A DNA stretch of 64,000 nt, taken from assembly GCF_004345265.1 (NCBI RefSeq), contig NZ_SLUM01000010.1:51442-115441 (forward strand). Reading direction: 5' to 3'. The stretch is from Allofournierella massiliensis. GTDB taxonomy: Bacteria; Bacillota; Clostridia; Oscillospirales; Ruminococcaceae. The notes beneath the pieces were generated by a model. The model was not told the origin of the DNA and searched no databases. It saw nothing but the letters and a program-made list of their open reading frames with translations. Below, piece after piece: positions 8,125-16,106 of the stretch. The number at the start of each line of letters is the position of its first letter. The first letter of the stretch is position 1. A program made the translations under genes and the position numbers.

Positions 8125-10032
8125 ATGGATCAACTGATAGGCAAAAAGCTGGACGGCCGCTACCTGCTGGAAGAGCTGGTGGGCGTGGGCGGCATGGCCA
8201 ATGTGTATAAGGGTGTGGACCTGAAAAACCAGCGCGTGGTTGCGGTGAAGGTCCTGCGGGAGGAATTCCTGGAAAATCCGGAGCTGGTCTACCGGTTTAA
8301 AAATGAGTCCAAGGCCATCTCCATTCTGGACCATCCGGGCATCGTGAAGGTGTTCGATGTGTCGGTCACCGACAAGCTCCAGTACATCGTGATGGAATAC
8401 ATCGACGGCATTACTCTGAAGGAGTACATGACCCGCCGGGGCGAACCCCTCACCTGGAAAGAGGTGGTGCATTTCACCGAGCAGATTCTGGATGCTCTGG
8501 ATCACGCACACCGGAAGGGTGTGGTTCACCGGGACATCAAGCCCCAGAACATCATGCTGCTGACGGATGGCAAGGTCAAAATCATGGACTTTGGCATCGC
8601 CCGCTTCTCCCGCGCCGAGAGCCAGATGGTGAGCAACAAGGCCATCGGTTCGGTGCATTACATCAGCCCCGAGCAGGCGAAGGGCGACGTGACCGACGCC
8701 AAGGCAGACATTTATTCCGTGGGCATTATGCTGTACGAGATGCTGTCCGGCAAGCTGCCCTTTGAATCGGACGATGCGGTCTCGGTGGCCATCAAGCAGA
8801 TTTCAGACAAGGCTGTCCCTCTGGGGCAGATCGCACCGGATGTGCCGCAGGCATTGCAGGACATCACCGCCCGGGCCATGGCGAAGGACCCGAACCGGCG
8901 ATATCCCAGCGCCCGCGCCATGCTGGAGGACATTGAGGAGTTCAAACGCAACCCCAGCATCCGGTTTGAGTATGAGTATTTAACAGAGGATTCGCCGTCG
9001 AGGTATATTGACAAGGTGGTTAAACAAAGCAGATCCGGCTCCGGTCAGAACGATCCGCGGCGCACTGGTCAGCGCACTGGGCGCACCGGCAGCCAGCAGG
9101 CTTCCCGCAGCGGTCAGGGCCATACCACAGGTACCCGCAGCCGGAAAAAGAAGAAAAAACGCATCGGCCTGCTGCCGGTGCTGGCGGGCATGGCCACGGC
9201 CTTCGCCCTGGGCTCCGCCATTCTGTGCTTTATGATCTTTGCAAATTCCACCAACCCCCTGTTCAGCAGCAAGGAGGACGTGGAACTGCCGGACTTCACC
9301 GGTATGAACTGGGAGGAAGTGAAGGCCCAGTACAGCGATACCCTCAGCCTGACCGCGGAAATGGTGAACAGCAGTGAGACCGAGGAAGGCATCATCATCA
9401 GCCAGTCGCCCCGTGGGCCCCGTACCGTGAAGGAGGGCCAGAAGGTCACCCTGAAGGTAAGCATCGGCACATTGTATGTGAATATCCCGTCGGTGAACGG
9501 CTGGACTGCATCCGAAGCGGAGGAGGCTCTGAAGAACGAGGGCCTGCAGGTACGCCGGGTGAATGAGGCGGACGACACCGTACCGGAGGGCAGCGTAATC
9601 CGCACCGATCCCGCCAACGGCGAACAGGTGGCCAGCGGTTCCACCGTGACCATGTATGTGAGCCAGAAGAAGGTGGATCTGGAGCGTTCGGTGCCCCAGC
9701 TGATCGGTCTGACCGAGGCGGACGCCCAGAAGGCTCTGACCGCCAGCAACCTGCGCACCGGTACCCGTACCGAGGCTTACAGCAGCGAGTATGAGGCGGG
9801 CCGTGTAATTGACCAGACCTACGAGTCGGGCACTTTGGTACGCATCAATACCACGGTGGGCTACACCGTGTCGCTGGGGCCGGAGCCCACCCCGGAACCG
9901 ACCCCGGAACCCACACCGGAGCCTACTCCGGAACCTACGCCCAGTCCCACCCCCAGTGCGACACAGCCGCCGGTGGTGGTTACTCCGGATCAGGGCAATT
10001 CGGATACCATGCAGAATCAAGAGGACGATTGA
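8125..10032 (+). CDS. prkC: PASTA-domain serine/threonine protein kinase (PrkC/PknB type)
   Basis: A 635-residue membrane kinase that senses muropeptides or lipid II. The Hanks kinase domain spans about residues 10-275: glycine loop GVGGMANVYKG, Lys42 in VAVKV, catalytic Asp137 in HRDIKPQN and Asp155 in DFG. A basic linker (RSRKKKKKR) precedes one transmembrane helix at about 346-370. Three extracellular PASTA repeats follow (about 385-595). The protein ends in a low-complexity tail of repeated PTPE units, which may span the wall. It pairs with prpC and is followed by a strong terminator at 10059. Confidence 0.95.
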   Translation: MDQLIGKKLDGRYLLEELVGVGGMANVYKGVDLKNQRVVAVKVLREEFLENPELVYRFKNESKAISILDHPGIVKVFDVSVTDKLQYIVMEYIDGITLKEYMTRRGEPLTWKEVVHFTEQILDALDHAHRKGVVHRDIKPQNIMLLTDGKVKIMDFGIARFSRAESQMVSNKAIGSVHYISPEQAKGDVTDAKADIYSVGIMLYEMLSGKLPFESDDAVSVAIKQISDKAVPLGQIAPDVPQALQDITARAMAKDPNRRYPSARAMLEDIEEFKRNPSIRFEYEYLTEDSPSRYIDKVVKQSRSGSGQNDPRRTGQRTGRTGSQQASRSGQGHTTGTRSRKKKKKRIGLLPVLAGMATAFALGSAILCFMIFANSTNPLFSSKEDVELPDFTGMNWEEVKAQYSDTLSLTAEMVNSSETEEGIIISQSPRGPRTVKEGQKVTLKVSIGTLYVNIPSVNGWTASEAEEALKNEGLQVRRVNEADDTVPEGSVIRTDPANGEQVASGSTVTMYVSQKKVDLERSVPQLIGLTEADAQKALTASNLRTGTRTEAYSSEYEAGRVIDQTYESGTLVRINTTVGYTVSLGPEPTPEPTPEPTPEPTPEPTPSPTPSATQPPVVVTPDQGNSDTMQNQEDD

Positions 10033-10058
10033 TTCTGACTGAAATCACACGTCGTTCG

Positions 10059-10091
10059 GGCCGGGCCGTGGCATCTGCGGCCCGGCCTTTT
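10059..10091 (+). terminator. Rho-independent terminator after prkC
   Basis: A perfect 9-bp GC stem, GGCCGGGCC at 10059-10067 and GGCCCGGCC at 10079-10087, with an 11-base loop, is followed by TTTT. It separates the prkC transcript from rsgA, so rsgA may need its own promoter or read-through. Confidence 0.85.
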
Positions 10092-10135
10092 GAACTGGTA
10101 CAATCAAGGGAATGCAGGGAAAGGAACGCATTACT

Positions 10136-11011
10136 ATGCCGGAAGGATACATCAAAAAAGGAATCGGCGGGTTTTACTATGTGCAGTGCGGCGATGAGCT
10201 GCTGGAATGCAAGGCCAAGGGCATCTTCCGCAAACGGGGCATTACCCCGGTGGCGGGCGACCGGGTCACGGTGGAGGTGGAGAACGGCGGCAATGTGATT
10301 GCCGAGATTGCGCCCCGCCGGAATGTGTTCGTGCGGCCGCCCATTGCCAATCTGGATGTGCTGTTCATTGTGGCCAGCACCACCCAGCCGGTGCCCAGCA
10401 CGCTGGTGCTGGACAAGCTCACTGCCATCGCGGTGGACAAGGAGGTTCAGCCGGTGCTGGTGTTCACCAAGGGCGACCTAGCCAGCACCGAAAAGCTGAC
10501 CGAAGCCTATGCGCTGTCCACCCTGCCGGTGGTGGTGATTGACCATGCCACCGGCGGCGGTCTGGAGGAGATCAAAGCCATGATCCGGGGCAAGCTCTGC
10601 GCGTTCTGCGGCAACTCCGGCGTAGGGAAGAGCACTCTGCTCAACGCCCTTCTGCCCGACCTTGCCCAGCAGACCGGCTCCATCAGCCAGAAGCTGGGCC
10701 GCGGCCGCCACACCACCCGCGAGGTGGAAATCTTCGAGGCCTTTGGCGGTTATGTGGCCGATACCCCGGGCTTTGCCAGCCTGGATACCGGCAAAGCCTG
10801 CTACATTCCCAAAGAGAATCTGCAATACGCTTTTCCGGAATTTGCGCCCTATGTGCACGAATGTAAGTTCACCGGCTGTGCTCACCGGGCCGAAAAGGGC
10901 TGTGCGGTGCTGGAAGCCCTGAAGGAGGGCAAAATCAGCCAGAGCCGATACGACAGCTACGCCGCCATGTACGACGAAGTGAAGGACATCAAGGACTGGG
11001 AGCTGCGCTGA
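10136..11011 (+). CDS. rsgA: Small ribosomal subunit biogenesis GTPase RsgA
   Basis: A 291-residue circularly permuted GTPase that assists late 30S maturation. It has an N-terminal OB fold, then G4-like TKGD, G1 GNSGVGKSTLL, G3 DTPG, and a C-terminal zinc site (CKFTGCAHRAEKGCAV). I prefer ATG 10136 over ATG 10112 because it has an AGGGAAAGGA site about 10 bases upstream and gives the family-typical start MPEGYIKKGIGGFYYV. In B. subtilis the order is prpC-prkC-rsgA-rpe-thiN-spoVM; here rpe is absent and a reverse-strand gene intervenes. Confidence 0.94.
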   Translation: MPEGYIKKGIGGFYYVQCGDELLECKAKGIFRKRGITPVAGDRVTVEVENGGNVIAEIAPRRNVFVRPPIANLDVLFIVASTTQPVPSTLVLDKLTAIAVDKEVQPVLVFTKGDLASTEKLTEAYALSTLPVVVIDHATGGGLEEIKAMIRGKLCAFCGNSGVGKSTLLNALLPDLAQQTGSISQKLGRGRHTTREVEIFEAFGGYVADTPGFASLDTGKACYIPKENLQYAFPEFAPYVHECKFTGCAHRAEKGCAVLEALKEGKISQSRYDSYAAMYDEVKDIKDWELR

Positions 11012-11030
11012 CCGCTTCTCTGATAAACAA

Positions 11031-11074
11031 AAAATGCCCCGCGTGTGCCGGAAACGGCATGCGCGGGGCATTTT
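11031..11074. terminator. Bidirectional terminator between rsgA and the DUF2798 gene
   Basis: A long near-perfect hairpin (AATGCCCCGCG...CGCGGGGCATT, inner stem TGCCG with GAAA loop) is flanked by an A-run on the left and TTTT on the right. It can terminate both the rsgA transcript and the opposing DUF2798 transcript. Confidence 0.85.
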
Positions 11075-11101
11075 GATGGGGAGAAAGAGGATGGGGGGAA
11101 T

Positions 11102-11581
11102 TTATGCCGCAGAGGAGGTTTTGCCCCGGCGGAACAGCAGACGGAACAAAAAACGAACCAGCGGCCCGCAGAAAAAGATCTGCCAGAAAAACGCCATGGG
11201 GAAATTGCAGGCAACGGTCTGCAGCCAGCAGGGTACAAACTCCCAACCCGGCCGCTTGAAAATGACCGTGGCCCAGAAGCTCATGATGGGGCACATGAAC
11301 GCCACCGTGATGCTGGCACGGGCCAGAATCACAAAAATTGGCCGGTCCACCGCCGGATCCACCAGACGGAAGGCGATGCGCGGAGCGAACCGGTCCACAA
11401 AGCAGAAGCCCATCACAAAGCAGATGGGAAAGATGATCAGCGTTTCCGGCAATGCGGCCAGAATCCCCGCGTTGGTCAGCCCGCCCATGCGCAGGCCGGT
11501 GTTATAAAGCTCCATGGCCAGCACCATGAACAGAGTCATCAGCAGGCCATACACCAGTTCTTCCAGTTTTGTCTTTGGCAT
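11102..11581 (-). CDS. DUF2798 family small membrane protein
   Basis: The 159-residue protein is mostly hydrophobic, with about four predicted membrane segments and a repeated pattern typical of DUF2798 (each half has a two-helix unit: GLLMTLFMVLAMELYN and ARASITVAFMCPIMSFW). The function of the family is not established. I chose ATG 11581 (MPKTKLEE) because AAGGAGTG lies 9 bases upstream; the GTG 12 bases further upstream overlaps that site. It has its own strong promoter (11699-11727) and a leader that contains an intrinsic terminator just before the ribosome site, so its expression is probably controlled by attenuation. Confidence 0.75.
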   Translation of the reverse strand: MPKTKLEELVYGLLMTLFMVLAMELYNTGLRMGGLTNAGILAALPETLIIFPICFVMGFCFVDRFAPRIAFRLVDPAVDRPIFVILARASITVAFMCPIMSFWATVIFKRPGWEFVPCWLQTVACNFPMAFFWQIFFCGPLVRFLFRLLFRRGKTSSAA

Positions 11582-11593
11582 GATAGAAAACAC

Positions 11594-11692
11594 TCCTTCT
11601 TAAAATAAGAAAACGGCCCAGTCCATCGGATGAATAGACTACGCCGTAACGACTTATTTCTATTGTGCCAGACTCATGGCAGTTTTCTGTTT
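11594..11692 (-). promoter_or_regulatory. Leader RNA with transcription attenuator (possible riboswitch) for the DUF2798 gene
   Basis: Read on the minus strand, the leader first forms a short hairpin (GCCA-TGAGTC-TGGC, 11680-11667). It then forms a long hairpin from 11647 to 11613: ACGGC pairs with GCCGT, and an inner 7-bp stem AGTCTAT/ATGGACT has the loop TCATCCG. The long hairpin runs into TTTTCTTATTTT and then the AAGGAGTG ribosome site. That is an intrinsic terminator placed directly before a gene, the usual layout of a riboswitch or attenuator. The first loop (ATGAG) can pair with TTCAT at the second loop, a kissing interaction. I do not recognise the class with confidence; the layout recalls the guanidine-IV (mepA) type. 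Confidence 0.55.
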
Positions 11693-11698
11693 GAATTT

Positions 11699-11727
11699 AT
11701 TATACCACTGTTTTTTCCAAAAGGCAA
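11699..11727 (-). promoter_or_regulatory. Sigma-A type promoter for the DUF2798 gene
   Basis: On the minus strand, TTGCCT (11727-11722), a 17-bp spacer and a perfect TATAAT (11704-11699) form a near-consensus promoter. It lies back to back with the thiN promoter. Confidence 0.8.
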
Positions 11728-11735
11728 AGGGCGGT

Positions 11736-11764
11736 TTGCATCCCGGGCGGCAGTGTGGTACAAT
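11736..11764 (+). promoter_or_regulatory. Sigma-A type promoter for thiN
   Basis: TTGCAT (11736-11741), a 17-bp spacer and TACAAT (11759-11764) precede thiN by about 45 bases of leader. The two -35 boxes of the divergent pair lie only 8 bases apart. Confidence 0.75.
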
Positions 11765-11813
11765 CAGGCGTAAGCTCTGCCGCCCCCAAGGGGGGCGCGG
11801 AAAGGAGAATCGT

Positions 11814-12464
11814 ATGCAGCAAACACGATGCGTGATCGTGTCGGCCGCGCCACTGGCAGCCTCCATGAAGGAGCTGCTGCGGCCCGGCGACTATCTGATC
11901 GCCTGCGATGGCGGCTACCAGAGTACCCGGAAGATTCTGGGGCGGGAACCGGATGTGATTCTGGGGGATTTCGACAGTGCACCTGAGCCGGAAGGGACTG
12001 GCGCTGTGGTGCTGCCCCGGGTCAAGGACGACACCGACACCCACTACGCCGCGAAGCTGGCGGTGGAAAAGGGTTTTTCACAGGTTTTACTGCTGGGGGC
12101 GCTGGGTGGCCACCGGCTGGAGCATACGCTGGCCAACATCGGTACCGGCCTCTGGCTGGAAAAGCAGGGCGTGCAGGTGACGCTGGCCGATGAGGACAGC
12201 CTGCTCTGCTACCTGATGCCCGGCGGGCGTCTGGAGCTGCCCTACGAGCCGGAGGAATACTTTTCGGTGCTGCCGCTGGAGGGCAGGGCCGAGGGCGTGT
12301 GCGAGCAGGGCGCCAAATACACACTGGAGGACGCAACCCTCACCACGGTGGACTTCCCGCTGGGGGTAAGCAACGAGACCCTGCCCGGCGGAGCCGTTAT
12401 CACGGTGCGGGAGGGTGCTTTGCTGGTGATTCGCACCAGAAAGGATCATCAGCTGGGCCAATGA
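11814..12464 (+). CDS. thiN: Thiamine pyrophosphokinase
   Basis: The 216-residue enzyme transfers pyrophosphate from ATP to thiamine to give thiamine diphosphate. Visible motifs are CDGGYQSTRKILGREPDVILGDFDS (the GDFDS metal/ATP motif), KDDTDTHYAAKLA, and the C-terminal thiamine-binding beta domain with SVLPLEG and GVSNET. ATG 11814 follows AAAGGAG by 8 bases; upstream in-frame sequence is non-coding in character. It precedes spoVM, as in B. subtilis, with 67 bases between. Confidence 0.92.
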   Translation: MQQTRCVIVSAAPLAASMKELLRPGDYLIACDGGYQSTRKILGREPDVILGDFDSAPEPEGTGAVVLPRVKDDTDTHYAAKLAVEKGFSQVLLLGALGGHRLEHTLANIGTGLWLEKQGVQVTLADEDSLLCYLMPGGRLELPYEPEEYFSVLPLEGRAEGVCEQGAKYTLEDATLTTVDFPLGVSNETLPGGAVITVREGALLVIRTRKDHQLGQ

Positions 12465-12531
12465 TGCACAAATCCCGGGGCGGATGGATATACTGAAGCA
12501 AAACCATCAGTCACAAGGGAGGGAAACGGCA

Positions 12532-12618
12532 ATGCAAGTGATCGTGGTCAAAAGCCCCAAATGCCTGGCAGGAGTGCTGCGGGCGCTGTTCAAAATCAAG
12601 AAGGAAAACGGAACCTGA
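12532..12618 (+). CDS. spoVM: Stage V sporulation protein SpoVM (28 residues)
   Basis: This very short gene encodes 28 residues beginning MQVIVVKSPKCLAGVLRALF and ending in a basic tail. It matches B. subtilis SpoVM in size, in the KxPKxLxGxxRA core, and in position just after thiN. SpoVM is an amphipathic helix that recognises the convex forespore membrane and recruits the coat ATPase SpoIVA. GGGAGGGAAACGGC precedes the ATG. The gene is followed by its own terminator, and spoIVA lies 1.7 kb downstream. The small size means automated gene finders could miss it. Confidence 0.88.
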   Translation: MQVIVVKSPKCLAGVLRALFKIKKENGT

Positions 12619-12631
12619 CCTCATTGAAGAA

Positions 12632-12673
12632 GGGCCCGCTGCCTGTGTGTTTGCAGGCGGCGGGCCCTTTTTG
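12632..12673 (+). terminator. Rho-independent terminator after spoVM
   Basis: GGGCCCGCTGCCTG pairs with CAGGCGGCGGGCCC around a short loop, followed by TTTTT. It ends the thiN-spoVM transcript before the SipL-like gene. Confidence 0.85.
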
Positions 12674-12686
12674 CCTGCAAAAAGGG

Positions 12687-12716
12687 GTATGGCTTGCCCA
12701 CAGCGCGCATATACAT
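12687..12716 (+). promoter_or_regulatory. Possible mother-cell (sigma-E-like) promoter for the sipL-spoIVA pair
   Basis: GTATGGCT (12687-12694), a 13-bp spacer and CATATACAT (12708-12716) loosely resemble the sigma-E pattern (G-ATATT then CATACA). The match in the -35 part is partial. The position, between a terminator and two coat genes that in spore formers are made in the mother cell, is what makes it plausible. Confidence 0.35.
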
Positions 12717-12747
12717 GGGACTAGAAACGCGCGAAAGGGGCGAAAAA

Positions 12748-14262
12748 ATGGAATTGAAGGTATTCAGGGATTCGCTGTCCGCCATGGGGAGCCTGTGTGA
12801 AACCAAGGCAGAGCTTCCGGTGGAGGCGGAGATCCTTATTCCGGATTATCTGCCGCAGGTGTTCAAGATCATAAAATGCTTCGTCTACCTGGTGCCGCTG
12901 CAAAAACAGATCACGGCCGGCCGCCTGACCGTGGACGGCTACCTGCGGTGTGTGGTGTATTATCAGGCCGAGGAGGATCAGAGCCTGTGCCAGACCGAAC
13001 AGAAGCTGCCCTTCACCCGGGCCATGGACCTGCCGGAGGGGGATTATTCCGGTTACAGCGTTCAGGTGGGAGGGCAGCTGGAATATCTGAACTGCCGGGC
13101 GGTGAACCAGCGCCGGGTGGATCTGCGGGGGGCCTATGCCCTCAGTGCCCGGGTGGCCTGCCGAACCGATCAGGAGGTGATCACGGCTCTGGCAGACTGC
13201 GGCATCGAGCAGCGGATGGAATCGGTGGAGGGGGTCAAGTGTTTGGCCAGCCTGGATAAGATGATCACCGCGGAGGAACAGCTGCAGTTTGCCCAGCCGC
13301 CCCAGGCCATTCTGGATGTGGCCGGCGTGGGCCAGGTGGAGGAGGTGAAACTGATTTCCGGCAAGGCGGTGGTGAAGGGCGCCATTCAGGTGAGCCTTTT
13401 GTACCGCACCGGCCCCGGCTATCAGATGGAGCAGACCCAGCAGCGGGTACCCTTCAATCAGATTCTGGATCTGGAGGGCGTGCCGGAGGACAGCGAGTGC
13501 TTTGCATCCGCCGAGCTCACCGGCTGCACCGTGATGGCTGCGGCGCAGGAGGGCGGCCACACCATCACCGCCACCGCGGCGCTGCATCTGCGGGTGTGGC
13601 GTAAAAATGAGTGCTATCTGGTCAGTGACGCCTTCTCCACCCGGTTCGAGACCCAGGTGAGCAGTCAGCGCATCCTCACCGAGCAGCTGTTCCAGACCCT
13701 CGCGCAGGAATGCGAGGCCCAGACCGGCGGCGCGCTGCCGGACGAGGAGGCCCAGATCATCCATTGCTTTGTGCTGCCCGGTCTACCGGAGCTCACAGCT
13801 GTGGGGCAGGGGGTACAGCTGACCGGCCGGGCCAGCGCCCATGTGTTCTGCATGAACTCGCTGGGCGAGATCGACTGCTACGACAAGAGCTTTGAATACA
13901 CCCTTAATCCGCCCTGGCCGGGCAGCCCGGAGGAATATCGCTGCGAGTGCTGGCCCACCGTTACCGACATCGACGTGCGTAAAAACGGGGCCGAGATGAC
14001 CCTGAGCGCCCGCATTCGGCTGGATGGCCTTGTGTTCAAGCGCAGCTGGCAGACCGCGCTGGAGCAGGTGGAGTGCGGCGAAGCACTGGAGCAGCCGGAG
14101 CCGGACATTGCCCTGCGTATCTACTACGCGGCTCCCGGTGAGGACGTATTCGAGATCGCCAAGCGGTACCATGTGTCGCCGGCGGCCATGCTGAAAAGCA
14201 ACCAGCTGGAGGACACCCGCATCACCCAGGCGACCCGGCTGCTGGTACCGGCCAGTATGTGA
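12748..14262 (+). CDS. sipL: SPOCS/DUF3794 and LysM domain protein, SipL-like
   Basis: The 504-residue protein has repeated DUF3794 (SPOCS) domains through about residue 440 and a C-terminal LysM domain (about 455-504, with YYAAPGEDVFEIAKRYHVS and LLVPASM). This architecture is that of C. difficile SipL, which binds SpoIVA through its LysM domain and is essential for coat localisation. The direct neighbour, 18 bases downstream, is spoIVA, which supports the assignment. ATG 12748 is preceded by AAAGGGG. The symbol rests on architecture and neighbourhood, not an alignment. Confidence 0.82.
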   Translation: MELKVFRDSLSAMGSLCETKAELPVEAEILIPDYLPQVFKIIKCFVYLVPLQKQITAGRLTVDGYLRCVVYYQAEEDQSLCQTEQKLPFTRAMDLPEGDYSGYSVQVGGQLEYLNCRAVNQRRVDLRGAYALSARVACRTDQEVITALADCGIEQRMESVEGVKCLASLDKMITAEEQLQFAQPPQAILDVAGVGQVEEVKLISGKAVVKGAIQVSLLYRTGPGYQMEQTQQRVPFNQILDLEGVPEDSECFASAELTGCTVMAAAQEGGHTITATAALHLRVWRKNECYLVSDAFSTRFETQVSSQRILTEQLFQTLAQECEAQTGGALPDEEAQIIHCFVLPGLPELTAVGQGVQLTGRASAHVFCMNSLGEIDCYDKSFEYTLNPPWPGSPEEYRCECWPTVTDIDVRKNGAEMTLSARIRLDGLVFKRSWQTALEQVECGEALEQPEPDIALRIYYAAPGEDVFEIAKRYHVSPAAMLKSNQLEDTRITQATRLLVPASM

Positions 14263-14280
14263 AAGGAGGGGAGGAATCCA

Positions 14281-15756
14281 ATGGAAACCCAGGGCGTATA
14301 CAAGGACATCGCGGCCCGCACCGGCGGCGATATTTACATTGGCGTGGTGGGGCCGGTGCGCACCGGCAAAAGTACCTTCATCAAAAAATTCATGGAGGAG
14401 CTGGTGCTGCCCCAGCTTACCAGCCCGGCGGTGAAGAACCGGGCGAGGGACGAACTGCCCCAGTCCGCCGCGGGGCGCACCATCATGACCACCGAGCCGA
14501 AATTCATTCCGGAGACCGCCGTCACCATCGAGCTGGAGGGCGGCGGCAGCTTCAAGACCCGGCTCATCGACTGTGTGGGCTATATGGTAGAAGGAGCCAT
14601 GGGCCACGAGGAGGACGAAAAGCCCCGCATGGTGAAAAGCCCCTGGTTTGAGGAGGAGATTCCCTTCGACCAGGCGGCCCAGACCGGCACCCGCAAGGTG
14701 ATCCGGGAGCATTCCACCATCGGGCTGGTCATTACCACCGACGGCTCCATCAGCGACATTCCCCGGGAAAAATACCGGGCGGCGGAGACCCAGGTCATTG
14801 CCGAGCTGGATGAAATCAACAAACCCTTTGTGATTCTGCTCAACTGCGTGGATCCCCATAAGCCGGATGTGTACCAGCTGGCCCAGCAGATGGAGCAGGA
14901 ATATGGCCATACGGTGATTCCGGTCAGCTGCCTGGATCTGGACCGGGCTGCCATCGGCAAGATTCTGCAAAGCGTCCTCTATGAGTTTGAGGTGAAGGAG
15001 ATCGCCTTCGCCATGCCCAAATGGATTACCATGCTGGAGCCGGATCACTGGCTGCAGCAGCAGGTCTATGCTGCGGCCCGGGAATATGCGGACTCGGTGG
15101 CCCAGATGAAGGATGTGGCCTGCCGGGAGGATCCGGTGCAGTGCGAGGCACTGAAGGCCTCCCGCATCCGCTCGCTGGAGCTGGCCACCGGCCGGGTGGT
15201 ACTGGAATTGGAGCTGCGGCCGGAGATTTTCTATCAGGTTCTGGGCGAGACCACCGGTCTGGAAATCTGTGACGAAGCCAGCCTGATGCCCTGTATCATC
15301 GGGTTGGCCCGTGCCAAGCGGGAGTACGAGAAGATTCGCAGCGCGCTGGAGCAGGTGGAGGCCACTGGCTACGGCATCGTGATGCCCACCATCAGCGAGC
15401 TGCGGCTGGAGGAACCGGAGATTGTGCATCAAGGCGGCCGCTACGGGGTGCGGCTGCGGGCCAGCGCACCGTCCATTCATCTGCTGAAGGCTACCATCAA
15501 CACCGAGATTTCGCCCATTGTGGGCTCGGAAAAGCAGTCGGAGGAGCTGGTGGTCAGCCTTCTGCACGATTTTGAACAGGATCCGCTGAAGATCTGGCAG
15601 TCCAATATTTTTGGCAAGAGCCTGCATGAGCTGGTAAACGAGGGGCTGCAGAACAAGCTGCTGCACATGCCCCAGGAGGCCCGCGCCCGCCTGCAGGAGA
15701 CGCTGGAACGGGTGATCAATGAGGGCTGCACCGGTCTGATCTGTATTATTCTGTAA
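14281..15756 (+). CDS. spoIVA: Stage IV sporulation protein A (spore coat basement-layer ATPase)
   Basis: A 491-residue cytoskeletal ATPase that polymerises on the forespore surface. The P-loop GPVRTGKST has its Lys at residue 30, the same position as in B. subtilis SpoIVA, and the protein is full length. The C-terminus (GCTGLICIIL) is hydrophobic, as expected for the end that contacts SpoVM. AAGGAGGGGAGG precedes the ATG. Together with spoVM and the SipL-like gene, the window holds the three basement-coat recruitment proteins within 3.3 kb. Confidence 0.96.
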   Translation: METQGVYKDIAARTGGDIYIGVVGPVRTGKSTFIKKFMEELVLPQLTSPAVKNRARDELPQSAAGRTIMTTEPKFIPETAVTIELEGGGSFKTRLIDCVGYMVEGAMGHEEDEKPRMVKSPWFEEEIPFDQAAQTGTRKVIREHSTIGLVITTDGSISDIPREKYRAAETQVIAELDEINKPFVILLNCVDPHKPDVYQLAQQMEQEYGHTVIPVSCLDLDRAAIGKILQSVLYEFEVKEIAFAMPKWITMLEPDHWLQQQVYAAAREYADSVAQMKDVACREDPVQCEALKASRIRSLELATGRVVLELELRPEIFYQVLGETTGLEICDEASLMPCIIGLARAKREYEKIRSALEQVEATGYGIVMPTISELRLEEPEIVHQGGRYGVRLRASAPSIHLLKATINTEISPIVGSEKQSEELVVSLLHDFEQDPLKIWQSNIFGKSLHELVNEGLQNKLLHMPQEARARLQETLERVINEGCTGLICIIL

Positions 15757-15772
15757 CAAAAAAGAGATTCTG

Positions 15773-15811
15773 AAAAAAGCCGCCGTATCGGCAGAATACG
15801 GCGGCTTTTTT
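15773..15811 (+). terminator. Terminator after spoIVA
   Basis: A perfect stem AAAAAGCCGCCGTAT/ATACGGCGGCTTTTT encloses CGGCAGA. The A-run and T-run make it potentially bidirectional. Confidence 0.85.
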
Positions 15812-15863
15812 GTGTGAAAATGGTGCAAACTAACCCCAATGAGGTGAACCGGACGCAAAAACA

Positions 15864-15892
15864 TTGATTCTTTGGTGAAAATAGTGTAAAAT
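15864..15892 (+). promoter_or_regulatory. Sigma-A type promoter of the glycan operon
   Basis: TTGATT (15864-15869), a 17-bp spacer and TAAAAT (15887-15892). The first gene starts about 210 bases downstream, so the transcript has a long leader. Confidence 0.65.
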
Positions 15893-16106
15893 TACAAGAA
15901 AACACAAGGGATAACACTGCACCATTTACGCTGCATTGCGAAGGCGGCGTAGCTGCGCCGAATATGTCGGCGCTTTCCAAGCGGGAAAAGGCGGGGTTAT
16001 CCGGAACAATGGGGCATGGTGTCCTGTGGATCGCCGGCAGGGCACTATTTGTCGTGCCCGGGGTCCGGCTGAAAACAAAAACAAAGTTTGGTGATAGAAT
16101 TTGTCA
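15893..16106 (+). other. Long GC-rich leader of the CapD-PglC operon, no gene seen
   Basis: This stretch has no convincing open frame. It holds several inverted repeats, including GGCGGCG-TAG-CTGCGCC near 15942 and a nested stem in which GCCGG pairs with CCGGC around GGGCAC-TATTTGTC-GTGCCC (about 16034-16070). The last hairpin is not followed by a T-run, so it is not an obvious terminator. It could be a structured regulatory leader; I do not recognise a riboswitch class. Confidence 0.4.

Noticed and set aside
9880..9975. CCGGAACCCACC-type repeats at the end of prkC as a possible CRISPR or DNA repeat
   Set aside because: The period is six bases, in frame, and encodes the Pro-Thr-Pro-Glu tail; no spacers are present.
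11034..11608. Two overlapping plus-strand frames opposite the DUF2798 gene
   Set aside because: They start inside a terminator, have basic low-complexity composition, and oppose a membrane-protein gene with its own promoter and ribosome site.
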